Positions 6,823-15,068 of a stretch of 18,749 nt of DNA are shown piece after piece. Positions within the stretch are counted from its first letter, which is position 1, and each line of letters begins with the position of its first letter. The notes under the pieces are model-generated. The model made no database searches, was not told the origin of the DNA, and worked only from the letters and a program-made list of their open reading frames with translations. Source of the DNA: Bacillota bacterium (GTDB lineage: Bacteria; Bacillota; Clostridia; Christensenellales; Borkfalkiaceae); NCBI GenBank assembly GCA_023403375.1, contig JAEYEN010000118.1:1-18749 (forward strand). The letters are read 5' to 3'. The translations under genes and the position numbers were made by a program.

Positions 6823-7607
6823 ACGCTCTTTTTAAGCCCCCTTCTTATACTACCAATTATGCCCGAATATTTAGTCGTTACGTCAAAAATTTTTCTTTTC
6901 CCGTTCAGAACGTTATCTGCAAGAATTTTGTACGCCTTATACGAATCGCTGTTTTTAGGCAATTCTCCGCCGCTGCTTAAAAAAACCTGGTCTTCTTCGG
7001 GTAGTATACCCAAAATTTCGGTTTTTAATAACGCGGCTACGTCTTTCGGCATCATCATCTTTTTATTCAGAATCAAATCTCCCCTTACGCGGTTAACTAT
7101 AACCCCTTCATAATCAAGTTTGTAACTTTTCAGTATGGTAAGAACCTTATCGGCGTCTCTTAAACTTGCCGAGTTAGGATTTGTAACAACAAAAGCAGAA
7201 GCGGCGCACGATACCGCACGATGAAAACCGCTGTCTATACCCGCGGGACAATCGAGAATAATATAATCGAAATAAGGAGCAATGCTTTCTAAAATGATTT
7301 TTATATTTTGTCCGCTTATTCCCGTATAAGACGTAAGCCCATCGGACGGCAAGATATAAAGATTATTATAGATTTTATGCCTTACCAACGCTTGTTTTGG
7401 TCTGCACCTTCCCGATATCACGTCAAACATATCAAAAACAACGTTGCTTTCAAGCCCCAAAACCACGTCTAAATTATTCAATCCAAAGTCTATATCGATA
7501 AGGGCAACCCTTTTGCCCCTTTTTGCAAGAAAAATACCGAGATTTGCAGTAACGGTAGTTTTTCCCACTCCCCCTTTACCGGAAGTAACAACAATCTTTT
7601 CCGCCAT
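6819..7607 (-). CDS. minD: Septum site-determining protein MinD
   Basis: MinD is a membrane-associated ParA-type ATPase that recruits division inhibitors and is cycled by MinE. The 262-residue protein has the deviant Walker A KGGVGKTT (11-18), the switch region DIDFGLNNLDVVLGLE, a Walker B-like IILDCPAGID and the NRVRGD segment. Its C-terminal amphipathic helix GIIGSIRRGLKKSV (about 249-262) is the membrane-targeting sequence. I chose the ATG at 7605-7607 because AGAAGG lies 7 bases upstream and homology starts at MAEKIVVTSGKGG; the frame is open ten codons further. It overlaps minE by ATGA and follows the MreB-like gene across a terminator-like hairpin. No minC lies beside it, so its usual inhibitor partner must be encoded elsewhere or be absent. 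Confidence 0.96.
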   Translation of the reverse strand: MAEKIVVTSGKGGVGKTTVTANLGIFLAKRGKRVALIDIDFGLNNLDVVLGLESNVVFDMFDVISGRCRPKQALVRHKIYNNLYILPSDGLTSYTGISGQNIKIILESIAPYFDYIILDCPAGIDSGFHRAVSCAASAFVVTNPNSASLRDADKVLTILKSYKLDYEGVIVNRVRGDLILNKKMMMPKDVAALLKTEILGILPEEDQVFLSSGGELPKNSDSYKAYKILADNVLNGKRKIFDVTTKYSGIIGSIRRGLKKSV

Positions 7608-7643
7608 ATATGCACCTTCTGATAAAAATAATAACAAAATAAA

Positions 7644-7683
7644 AGCCGTACGCTATGACGATTTTTGTCATAAACGCACGGCT
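7644..7683 (-). terminator. Terminator or attenuator between the MreB-like gene and minD
   Basis: A long interrupted stem pairs AGCCGT with ACGGCT on the outside, CG with CG, and TATGAC with GTCATA on the inside. On the minus strand it is followed by TTTTATTTTGTTATTATTTTT. It starts 20 bases past the MreB-like stop. No good minD promoter is visible behind it, so partial read-through is likely, which would set minDE below the actin-like gene. Confidence 0.75.
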
Positions 7684-7703
7684 AACGACGATTTTATAAA
7701 TAA

Positions 7704-8705
7704 TCAATTGATTTTTAACGAAATTTTATTGAGAAGTTCCGCGTCGCCCAACGCCATTCCGCCACCGAGTGCAACCGAATATTCGGGATTTTCGGAAACG
7801 TGAACGGGCATATCGAATTTTTTGAGATAATAATTTTCTAAACCGTAAACCTTAGACGCCCTTCCCGACACGTAAATTCCCGAACGCCTTATCTCGGCAG
7901 AAACTTCCGGCGGAAGTTTTACAATAACCGTCATTGCTATTTCGGTAATTCTGTCGTAATATCTTTTTATCGGAAGATTTACGTCAATCGCCCTTACTTT
8001 TATAGATTTGGGCGCGCCGCTTTCTATATCTCTGCCGTTAATAATTGTCGAAAGCCCGTCGCTGTCGTCAAGGCTGCCTATTTCGTTTTTCAATCTTTCG
8101 GCTGTAAGTATACCTATCTGCAAGCCGTACACTTCCGCAATGTAATCTATTATGTCCGTGATTATTTTATTATTGCCGAAATTTACCGAAACGCCGGCAA
8201 TAACCCCGTCCGTCGTTACAGCCGCAACGTTAGTTGTTCCGCCTGCCATATCGACTACAAAACACGGAATAGAATCGGATAACGGCGCGTGCTGACCGAG
8301 CGCCGAAAGCAAAGGCGCTTCTACGTAAATTATCTTGGAAACGCCTGAGTTTTTTAAAACCCTGTCGTATTTCTCTATTGAAGCGGAAGACATTCCGCAC
8401 GGCAGAGAAACCACTGCGCAAATGTTAGACAAAAGTCCCCTTACGCCTATTTTACCGAAAAAGGATTGAAGCAGTCCGCCCGCAACTTTTTCGTTCACTA
8501 TCTCGCCTTCAAAAACGGGAAAAACTATTTTAGAGTTTTCTGCGGTTTTTCCTATCATTTTAGACGCTTCTACGCCGTACGCTTTTATTTCGTGTTTGGA
8601 AGACGTTGAAATAGCAGCAACCGTGGGTTCGCTAAGCACCACGCCGCTACCTAATTTATAAATATTTGTATATGCGCTGTCAAAATCGACGGCAATTTTC
8701 TCCAT
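7704..8705 (-). CDS. Divergent MreB-like actin homologue with altered nucleotide-binding motifs
   Basis: This 333-residue protein is recognisably of the MreB/Mbl actin family. Matching segments are GVVLSEPTVAAI (21-32), the phosphate-2 motif DMAGGTT (152-158), ILTAERLKNEIGS (209-221), NGRDIESGAPK (233-243), and PVHVSENPEYSVALGGGMAL near the C-terminus. MreB forms membrane-bound filaments that guide wall synthesis. Several ATP-site signatures are degraded. Phosphate-1 is DFDSAYT (7-13) instead of DLGTANT. The catalytic-type EEP is EAP (129-131). The adenosine motif TGGGA is SGRAS (280-284). The start has AAGGTG 7 bases upstream. No mreC or mreD follows; minD and minE do. It may be a specialised paralogue or a non-hydrolysing scaffold; whether a canonical mreB exists elsewhere cannot be seen. 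Confidence 0.88.
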   Translation of the reverse strand: MEKIAVDFDSAYTNIYKLGSGVVLSEPTVAAISTSSKHEIKAYGVEASKMIGKTAENSKIVFPVFEGEIVNEKVAGGLLQSFFGKIGVRGLLSNICAVVSLPCGMSSASIEKYDRVLKNSGVSKIIYVEAPLLSALGQHAPLSDSIPCFVVDMAGGTTNVAAVTTDGVIAGVSVNFGNNKIITDIIDYIAEVYGLQIGILTAERLKNEIGSLDDSDGLSTIINGRDIESGAPKSIKVRAIDVNLPIKRYYDRITEIAMTVIVKLPPEVSAEIRRSGIYVSGRASKVYGLENYYLKKFDMPVHVSENPEYSVALGGGMALGDAELLNKISLKIN

Positions 8706-8836
8706 AACGTTACACCTTATTAAAATTTATTATTAAAATTTTATCTGTTTCGTTTCTTGCATGCAGTACGTTCGGTTTCGCCTGAAATGCGAATATTTTA
8801 GACGTTACCGTTTAACGCTTTTTAACAATAGTTAAA

Positions 8837-8858
8837 GCGCCGTGATATTTCACGGCGC
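8837..8858 (-). terminator. Intrinsic terminator after the Ppx/GppA gene
   Basis: A GC-rich 8-bp stem (GCGCCGTG at 8837-8844 against 8851-8858), extended by one A-T pair, has a 4-6 base loop and sits 6 bases past the stop at 8865. The T tract on the minus strand is short (TTTAAC), so termination may be incomplete toward the MreB-like gene. Confidence 0.75.
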
Positions 8859-8864
8859 GTTTTA

Positions 8865-10379
8865 TTAAAGTATTTCCAGATTTTTCTTAAAGATTTTTCT
8901 GAAATCTCCGCCGATTTTCATTGCGGCGTTTATTTCCAGCGAAGCGTCGCCGTTCACTTCGGTTTTCATTATAACTGAATCGCCCAAAATATCGCAGTTT
9001 ATACCTTTTACGACGGAAGAAAGTCCTCTGTCGAGCGCATAAGCGATTCTGAGCATAATACCCATTTTTCTGACCGAATCTACGTCTTCGTCACATACAA
9101 GGTCTTTATACTTAAACCAGTCGAATGCGTTTATGTCCTCTATCGAAGTATTTGCAGACACAAAAGACGCTAAAACCAAATCTCTGTGGCTTATTCCGTA
9201 AATATTCGAATTGAGAATTATATATCCGTTATGCTTTTCAAAGTTATAGAAACCAACCGTTTTACCCGTTTCATACATAAAAGCGGCAACTTTCAGTATT
9301 TTCAGATATTGTCTGGGGAATTTGTGTAAAACTCTTAACTGTTTGAAAAGTTGTATCGAAAGATTAACCACGTGTTCGGTGTGCGGTCCGTCGCACCCGT
9401 AAAAGTCGGTAACTGAATTAAGACTATAAGTCAGAACGTCCGACACAGGCTTATCTATCGTGGACGGAAGCGCATAGTTAAAAAGCACTCCTGTTCTGAG
9501 TCCGCTGCCGCTGATAACGATATTGTCAAGACTCATAAATCTCTTGAATGCAGACATTGCCGCAAACGCCGCAGGCAAAATATCCGCCCTTCCGCTGGAT
9601 ATTCCTTTGATTTTTTTCTTTCTGTCTATATCAAGCCCCTTCATTAAATCATAGACGTGATTAAAGTCCGCGTCTGAAATAACGTAGTTATGAATAGCCC
9701 TTAACGGGTATTTTTTCATAATTTTCGTCATTCTGCAAAGATTTCTGAAAGAACCGCCAACGCCGATTAACTGCGTTTCGGGGTCTACTTCTTTAAGCCA
9801 CTCTATCTGATTTAACTGTTCGGTAAAGAACTCTTCTATTTTTTTCGACTGTTCTTCCTGCGAAACGTTTTCGCCGGCAAACATTTCGGTAAGAGTTATG
9901 GCGCCGAAAGGCAACGTTACGTAGTTTAGAAGATTACGCCTGTTGTAATATACGATTTTTGTGCTTCCGCCACCGATTTCGAGAATAATTCCCTTGGGAA
10001 TATCCATTGTGTTTATAACGCCGCGATAAACGTAAAGGGCTTCTTCTTCCGCACTCAGAACACGAAGTTTTATTCCGCAGGTCGCAGAAACTTCATCAAG
10101 AAAACTTCTCTGGTTTTTTGCACGCCTTACGGCAGCCGTGGCAACCGCGATAATTTTTTCTATATTCTTCGCGTCGCACAATTTTTTGAACATCTTTAAC
10201 GTTCTTATTGTTTCCTGAATTCTGGCAGGTTTTAAAAACCCGTCTTTCTCCATCCCCTCGCCCAGTCTTGGCGATTCTTTTAGTTGGTCTACTATCTGAA
10301 AATGCCCGTTATCTTTCACATTGACTATAAGCAGTCTCGCCGTGTTGGAACCTAAGTCTATAATCGCAATGTTCTCCAT
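8865..10379 (-). CDS. Ppx/GppA family phosphatase (exopolyphosphatase / pppGpp phosphohydrolase)
   Basis: Proteins of this family release phosphate from polyphosphate or convert pppGpp to ppGpp in the cytosol. The 504-residue protein has the ASKHA-fold N-terminal domains (about 1-300) with IDLGSNTARLL at 7-17, ATAAVRRAKN, the EEEALYVYRGV segment, and the phosphate-binding ILEIGGGSTK. An HD-like C-terminal domain follows (about 320-504). There the usual LLHDIG reads FMYETG and the later HHKH reads FEKH, so the metal-binding HD pair looks lost, as is partly so in other Ppx proteins. Length matches long exopolyphosphatases. The start has AGGTGA 8 bases upstream. Polyphosphatase versus pppGpp phosphatase cannot be decided from sequence by eye. 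Confidence 0.93.
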   Translation of the reverse strand: MENIAIIDLGSNTARLLIVNVKDNGHFQIVDQLKESPRLGEGMEKDGFLKPARIQETIRTLKMFKKLCDAKNIEKIIAVATAAVRRAKNQRSFLDEVSATCGIKLRVLSAEEEALYVYRGVINTMDIPKGIILEIGGGSTKIVYYNRRNLLNYVTLPFGAITLTEMFAGENVSQEEQSKKIEEFFTEQLNQIEWLKEVDPETQLIGVGGSFRNLCRMTKIMKKYPLRAIHNYVISDADFNHVYDLMKGLDIDRKKKIKGISSGRADILPAAFAAMSAFKRFMSLDNIVISGSGLRTGVLFNYALPSTIDKPVSDVLTYSLNSVTDFYGCDGPHTEHVVNLSIQLFKQLRVLHKFPRQYLKILKVAAFMYETGKTVGFYNFEKHNGYIILNSNIYGISHRDLVLASFVSANTSIEDINAFDWFKYKDLVCDEDVDSVRKMGIMLRIAYALDRGLSSVVKGINCDILGDSVIMKTEVNGDASLEINAAMKIGGDFRKIFKKNLEIL

Positions 10380-10432
10380 ATAAAATCACCTAAAAATTAT
10401 TCTGTATTGATTTTACCATAAAAAATAGATTT

Positions 10433-10461
10433 TGTATAGACTATTTTGAAATTTTGTGCAA
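10433..10461 (-). promoter_or_regulatory. Possible promoter of the Ppx/GppA gene
   Basis: On the minus strand TTGCAC (10456-10461) and TATACA (10433-10438) are 17 bases apart, about 54 bases ahead of the start codon. A TAAAAT nearer the gene is an alternative -10 box. Confidence 0.4.
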
Positions 10462-10603
10462 CTTTTTTTCAAAAATAATGTTTTTTTGTTTTATAATAAA
10501 AAAATTTGTAAATTTTTAACTTTTATTTAGAAAAAATTATCAAAACAAGCATTGTTTACGTTATTATTTTGTTTTATTTTTTCGGCATTTTGCACAAAGC
10601 CTT

Positions 10604-10969
10604 TTATTTTTTCCTTATCAAATTGATAATCTGAAATACAGAAAGCACAATCAAAAAGCCGCCGAATATTCTTCCGAGCAAATCCCCCGTTATGTGTTTT
10701 GCCACGTAACACCCTACGAAACAGAAAGCAAGTCCGGGGAGAATTATCCACAAAACGTTTTTAAACTTTATCGACTTTTTCTTAAAATGTATTATCAGCG
10801 CTATTGCGGACATAGGTATAAACGCGATAAGATTTATCGCCTGTGCCTGATGTTGCCCTAAGCCCTGAAAAATAGTAAGCAGCGGTATCAGAAGCGTTCC
10901 GCCGCCCATTCCCATACCGCCGAGCACCCCGCCCGCAATTCCGGTTAAAACATAGAAAAAATATTCCAT
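10604..10969 (-). CDS. TauE/SafE-family permease, half-size (downstream partner)
   Basis: This 121-residue integral membrane protein has about four transmembrane segments. It corresponds to one half of the roughly 250-residue TauE/SafE (TSUP) permeases, which export sulfite, sulfonates or other organic anions. The family signature is GIAGGVLGGMGMGGGTLLIP at the N-terminus, followed by QAQAINLIAFIPMSAIALIIH and a Gly-rich third helix. I chose the ATG at 10967-10969, with AAGG just upstream; an in-frame TTG lies four codons earlier. Another half-size gene of the same family lies upstream on the same strand, so the working transporter is probably a heterodimer. The substrate is unknown. The gene ends cleanly and shows no sign of being a broken longer gene. 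Confidence 0.87.
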   Translation of the reverse strand: MEYFFYVLTGIAGGVLGGMGMGGGTLLIPLLTIFQGLGQHQAQAINLIAFIPMSAIALIIHFKKKSIKFKNVLWIILPGLAFCFVGCYVAKHITGDLLGRIFGGFLIVLSVFQIINLIRKK

Positions 10970-11129
10970 AATCCTTAACAAATCCTAAATAAATATATAA
11001 TTTTACGTTAATAATAAACAACAATAAACAGCCGTTCTTACAAACAAAATTTCAATCATATTTTCAATTATAATTTCAAACAAAACTTCGCCTGTAATAA
11101 ACAAATAAAAACAGAGCCGCAATCAAGCG

Positions 11130-11552
11130 TTAAAAGAATAGCATTTTAACGCCTGCCGCCGCCATAACCACCGAAAATATGATTATAAGCACGTTGGACG
11201 AAAATTTTGAAAGCAAAAGCGCACCTATAATTCCACCGCCTATAACTCCCCCGCCGACCGCCCATAACACGTCCGGGCGAACGTTTCCGAAAGAAGCGTA
11301 AATTATCCCGCTTAAAATCGACATAGGGAGTATTATCAGAATTGCCGTAGCGTGTGCGTTTTTCGGCGGATATTTTAACAAATAAATCAGTAACGGCACT
11401 ACAAGCATACCGCCACCGCCGCCGAAAAGTCCGTTTACAATTCCCGTGCAGATACCCGTTATAACGCAATAAATTTTATTTTTCTTATCCTTTTCGCTCA
11501 CGGAACTGTCCGAAGCCACCCCGTTTTTACGACTTTTTTTACGTTTTGTCAT
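11130..11552 (-). CDS. TauE/SafE-family permease, half-size (upstream partner)
   Basis: This 140-residue protein has a Lys/Arg-rich cytosolic N-terminus of about 30 residues, then about four membrane segments. The TauE/SafE signature GIVNGLFGGGGGMLVVPLLI is near residues 41-60, followed by NAHATAILIILPMSILSGIIY and a Gly-rich helix pair. It is the same half-fold as the gene 160 bases downstream, so the two look like separately encoded repeats of one permease. ATG 11550-11552 is the likely start, but no ribosome binding site precedes it; an in-frame TTG lies six codons upstream. Transcription starts in the gap it shares with the divergent surface-protein gene. The substrate is unknown; sulfur-containing anions are only the family's best known cargo. 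Confidence 0.85.
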   Translation of the reverse strand: MTKRKKSRKNGVASDSSVSEKDKKNKIYCVITGICTGIVNGLFGGGGGMLVVPLLIYLLKYPPKNAHATAILIILPMSILSGIIYASFGNVRPDVLWAVGGGVIGGGIIGALLLSKFSSNVLIIIFSVVMAAAGVKMLFF

Positions 11553-11624
11553 AAAATATAGTTTCGGCAATTTTTGAAATTTTAAATAAATTTTTCAAAA
11601 AAGATTTTTATTATTGATTTATTG

Positions 11625-11653
11625 TTGATTTATAAAAAAAAGTAATGTATAAT
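11625..11653 (+). promoter_or_regulatory. Promoter of the large surface-protein gene
   Basis: TTGATT (11625-11630) and a perfect TATAAT (11648-11653) are 17 bases apart. The start site would be near 11660, leaving a leader of about 37 bases that carries AGGTGA 5 bases before the ATG at 11697. Confidence 0.75.
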
Positions 11654-11696
11654 ATTAAATATATTTTTAATAAATACGGGCAAAACAGGTGAATTT

Positions 11697-14600
11697 ATGA
11701 CAAGTTCTAACAACAAACACAAACTCAAAGCGTTCTGGCTTCTTTTTATAGTCGGAATTTTGTGCTTTACTTTGTTTTTCATCGGCGCTTGCGGCTCCGA
11801 CACAACGAAAGACGATGACGATACGACCTATACCAAAGTGGAAACGGATTCTTCGGATATTGTGAACGGGACGTTTGAATTTGGTTCTGCCGACATTAAA
11901 CTTACCGAATATCCCCAGACTTCCATGAACGGTTGGAGCCGTGCTTCCACCGATTCTTCGGTTACGTCTTCCATCGTCAATTCCGGCATTGTGGATACCA
12001 AAACCGAAAATTGGAAGAGCATCATGCTCAATCTCTACGATAACGAAAATTTTATTAAAGTTATAGAGAAAAAGTTTTCCGTATCGATTGCCGATATAAC
12101 TACCGCAAAAAAATCGGAATTCCCCGATAAAACTGATGACGAAATTAAAGAAGTCGTTAAAGAATACGTTTTCGACACTTACCTTAAAAACCTTAACCCT
12201 TCCACTCACGACGGCGCGAAAGGTTCTAAGGTTTTAATGCTTAACAACTACACCACCAACGATTTTTATACTTCGCAGAAGATTACGTCCGGTTCCTCCG
12301 TTTCCCTTAAAAAAGGGTCTTACGCCAAAATTTCTTTCTGGATTTACACACAGGGCGTAAGCGGATACGGCGATTATCTTGCGAACGTCAGAATTGCAGA
12401 CACATTTAATTCATCTTCTCAGTCCGATTATATTCTTAAAAACATTTCCGCGGCAAACGAATGGAAGCAGTACACCGTTTATCTTAAAGCGGACGACTTT
12501 TTCAGTTCTTCCGTTACCGTCAGCCTTGCTCTCGGTTATTCCGCAACGAAAGAAAACTACTCCGAATGTTGTCAAGGGACAGTTTATTTCGACGACGTTA
12601 TGTATGAAGAAGTAACCAAGGAAGAATACGACGGCAACGTCGCCTCCAAAATTTCTTCGGTAAATACAAAAGTTTTCTCTTATAACAATAAAACGGTTAT
12701 CACTCAGGACGCCGCTTTAAGTACAGACAACGTTTACCTATACGTTACGGACGTTGCCGCAACCGCGGAATACGCTTCATATCTTTCCCAATACGACGTT
12801 TCAGCCGTATCCGGCAAAACTTACGACTACACCAAATCCAATAACGGCAACGTAACGAGTTCTACAAAATTCGGTGCGGACAGCGATAAAGGTTCCGTAA
12901 CTTACGAAAACGATAAATTTACGGTAAGAAACTTAAAATATGCTTCCGTTGCGCTTACCCTTTCGGACGCCACCTGGGTTATAAGTCCTTCCGAATATTT
13001 GCTTTTGAACTTTAAAATTAAAAACGAACTTAACGCTTTGGGTTCTACCGCAATTACCGTTTACGTTAAAGACGAAGACAACAATTATAAAACCGTAGGC
13101 ACTTATACAAAAGGCGACGAAGACGAACGCGTCAGTATTAAAATTGTAAACAATTATCCCGATAAGCCCGCAGGCAATCCCGATAAGAGTTTCTCTCTCC
13201 TTTTCGTTATCGGACCTACCGACGTTAAGAATTCCGAAAATATGTATGATTACGCTTCCGGCAACGTTACCGTTTACGACGTTACCGCAGGAACGGGCTT
13301 AACCTATCAATACGAAAAAGAAAGCGACGGAAACAAAAAACTTCCCGAAGAAGAAACGGCAAACTACAAACTTTTCAGTTTATACAACTCCGTTGCCACA
13401 AGCATAAGCATTGACGACTACACGCAGGATACCACCGACACTTATGCTCTTTCCGCAGCGAAAAGCGAAATCGGAAACATCGTTAACTTCCCCGTTGCAA
13501 TCGACGGTTATTACGGAGTAGGTTACGACAGTATCCACTTGAATAAAGAAAGCGAAAACAAGAGCATTAACGAAAGAACAAACCAAGGAAAAGACGGCAA
13601 TTTTGCAGGACTTGTAAACAGTAATTACGTAAACGGCGGAAATTACGACGTTATTTTATCGGGTCTTAAAACCGCTCTTTCTTACGATAGCGAAAAATCC
13701 ATTCAACCGATAATGATTTACAACAACGTTGCGGACGCTTATGGGTTTATAGGCGAATCGTTTACCATATCCGCAAGTTCTTACGCTAAAATTTCCGTTA
13801 AAGTAAAAGCGACGGACGACGCAAAAGCAAACGTTTACCTTGTAGACGCTTCCGACGTTGATAAAAACGTAGCGACTTTCGGATTTGAAAAAGGCAACGT
13901 CGCAGGAAACACTAACTATTATAATGAAAAATTCTCCGCTCCCCTTTCGTTTGAAGGCATTACTTCCGAATTGTGCGAAAACGCAGGCGGCTGGCTTACG
14001 GTTACGTTCTACGTCGCAACGGGCGACGCGTCCAAGACTTTAAGGCTTGAATTATGGAACGGCAGCAGAAACGGACAGACCAAATCGCAAGGATACGTAT
14101 TCTTCTCTTTTGACGCATTTACGTCGCAAGAAACGTTTACTTCGTCCGTATTAGCCGAAGCGTTTACAGAACCCACTTCTTATTCTACGGCATTCACCAC
14201 CGAAGGCAACCCGTTATATACTTGCGCGTTCGACCTTTCCTGCGTGGAAATCAAAGACAGCGCGGTGCTTTATAAGAGAGAACTTGACAGCACGGAAATA
14301 AAATTCAACGGCGAATATCCCGACGAAAAAATTTCTTACACGGAAAATTACGTCTGGGCAAAAGCATTTACTTCCGAATGCTCCGCTATTTACGCAGTAT
14401 ATAATACCGTGGACCCCGTTGCGGTTGACCCATACAAAAATCATAGCGAAGAAAAAACGGGCGGTTGCGCTACCCAGTCCGACCCCGCAACTTTCTGGCT
14501 CTCTTTTTCATCTATCCTGCTCGGCGTTGTTTTAGTACTTGCAATTATCGCATTGATAGTTAAACATTATCATAATAAACGTAAAGCGAATAAAAACGAC

Positions 14601-14867
14601 GCAAAAACGCATTACGACGTTTCCAGCAGATATAAAGCAACTAAAACCGCCAAAAAGAAGAAAACTGATAAAGTTGTGAAGAACGACGTTGACGATTACG
14701 AAGAAAACGAAAATTCCGTTCCCGAGAACAAGGCCGACAACAACAGCACGGAAACTGAAACGGATACTACCGAAAACATCCAGGAAAACAACGACGAATA
14801 CGTTTACGGCGAAGTTCAGGATTTCGGTTCCGACGTCGAAACTCCCGAAAATAACGATAAAGAATAA
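11697..14867 (+). CDS. Large envelope protein with lipoprotein signal, carbohydrate-binding-like repeats and C-terminal membrane anchor
   Basis: I do not recognise a named family for this 1056-residue protein. A basic N-terminus and hydrophobic stretch (12-29) end in the lipobox IGAC, so Cys32 would be lipidated. An Asp-rich linker follows. Regions at about 53-310 and 640-820 look like beta-sandwich, jelly-roll modules: NGTFEFG, NGW, a KGSYAKISFWIYT strand (206-218) and a related SSYAKISVKVKAT strand (664-676), and TVYFDDVMYEE closing the first. A third, more diverged module may lie at about 390-530. Near the C-terminus a membrane helix (about 933-955) is followed by a Lys-rich stop-transfer region and an acidic tail of about 60 residues. 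The gene has a strong promoter and terminator. Its codons favour C endings (AAC, TAC, GAC, TTC), more than its neighbours do, which suggests high expression. Glycan binding is an inference. Confidence 0.85.
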   Translation: MTSSNNKHKLKAFWLLFIVGILCFTLFFIGACGSDTTKDDDDTTYTKVETDSSDIVNGTFEFGSADIKLTEYPQTSMNGWSRASTDSSVTSSIVNSGIVDTKTENWKSIMLNLYDNENFIKVIEKKFSVSIADITTAKKSEFPDKTDDEIKEVVKEYVFDTYLKNLNPSTHDGAKGSKVLMLNNYTTNDFYTSQKITSGSSVSLKKGSYAKISFWIYTQGVSGYGDYLANVRIADTFNSSSQSDYILKNISAANEWKQYTVYLKADDFFSSSVTVSLALGYSATKENYSECCQGTVYFDDVMYEEVTKEEYDGNVASKISSVNTKVFSYNNKTVITQDAALSTDNVYLYVTDVAATAEYASYLSQYDVSAVSGKTYDYTKSNNGNVTSSTKFGADSDKGSVTYENDKFTVRNLKYASVALTLSDATWVISPSEYLLLNFKIKNELNALGSTAITVYVKDEDNNYKTVGTYTKGDEDERVSIKIVNNYPDKPAGNPDKSFSLLFVIGPTDVKNSENMYDYASGNVTVYDVTAGTGLTYQYEKESDGNKKLPEEETANYKLFSLYNSVATSISIDDYTQDTTDTYALSAAKSEIGNIVNFPVAIDGYYGVGYDSIHLNKESENKSINERTNQGKDGNFAGLVNSNYVNGGNYDVILSGLKTALSYDSEKSIQPIMIYNNVADAYGFIGESFTISASSYAKISVKVKATDDAKANVYLVDASDVDKNVATFGFEKGNVAGNTNYYNEKFSAPLSFEGITSELCENAGGWLTVTFYVATGDASKTLRLELWNGSRNGQTKSQGYVFFSFDAFTSQETFTSSVLAEAFTEPTSYSTAFTTEGNPLYTCAFDLSCVEIKDSAVLYKRELDSTEIKFNGEYPDEKISYTENYVWAKAFTSECSAIYAVYNTVDPVAVDPYKNHSEEKTGGCATQSDPATFWLSFSSILLGVVLVLAIIALIVKHYHNKRKANKNDAKTHYDVSSRYKATKTAKKKKTDKVVKNDVDDYEENENSVPENKADNNSTETETDTTENIQENNDEYVYGEVQDFGSDVETPENNDKE

Positions 14868-14910
14868 TAATTAAAAGATTTTATATAATTGTTCAAACTT
14901 TATAAAACTA

Positions 14911-14940
14911 AAAAAGGCAGATTAAAAAATCTGCCTTTTT
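14911..14940 (+). terminator. Strong intrinsic terminator after the surface-protein gene
   Basis: A perfect 13-bp inverted repeat (AAAAAGGCAGATT against AATCTGCCTTTTT) with an AAAA loop runs into a T tract of seven. It is 43 bases past the stop codon. Confidence 0.95.
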
Positions 14941-14987
14941 TTGCCATTCTTTTTTTCTCCCCGTCTTTTTACCTTAATAATTATTCG

Positions 14988-15068
14988 CTTATCGGTTATT
15001 CGTTTTTTGTATATCCTATTTTTACAAGCGCCGAATATACGTATTCCTTATCGGTTTATTGGTTTTTT
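14988..15068 (+). repeat. Imperfect direct repeat ahead of murG
   Basis: CTTATCGGTTATTCGTTTTTT (14988-15008) recurs as CTTATCGGTTTATTGGTTTTTT (15047-15068), 59 bases later; allowing one gap, 20 of 22 positions agree. The repeat lies between the surface-protein terminator and murG, where the murG promoter should be. It could be a duplicated regulatory site or a small tandem duplication. Confidence 0.5.

Noticed and set aside
10543..10557. AAACAA/TTGTTT hairpin downstream of the half-size permease genes as a terminator
   Set aside because: The stem is only six mostly A-T pairs in an extremely AT-rich gap; a T run follows, but chance pairing is as likely.
10527..10751. Minus-strand frame overlapping the 3' end of the first half-size permease gene
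   Set aside because: It overlaps the permease in another frame, and its sequence shows no domain or start signal.
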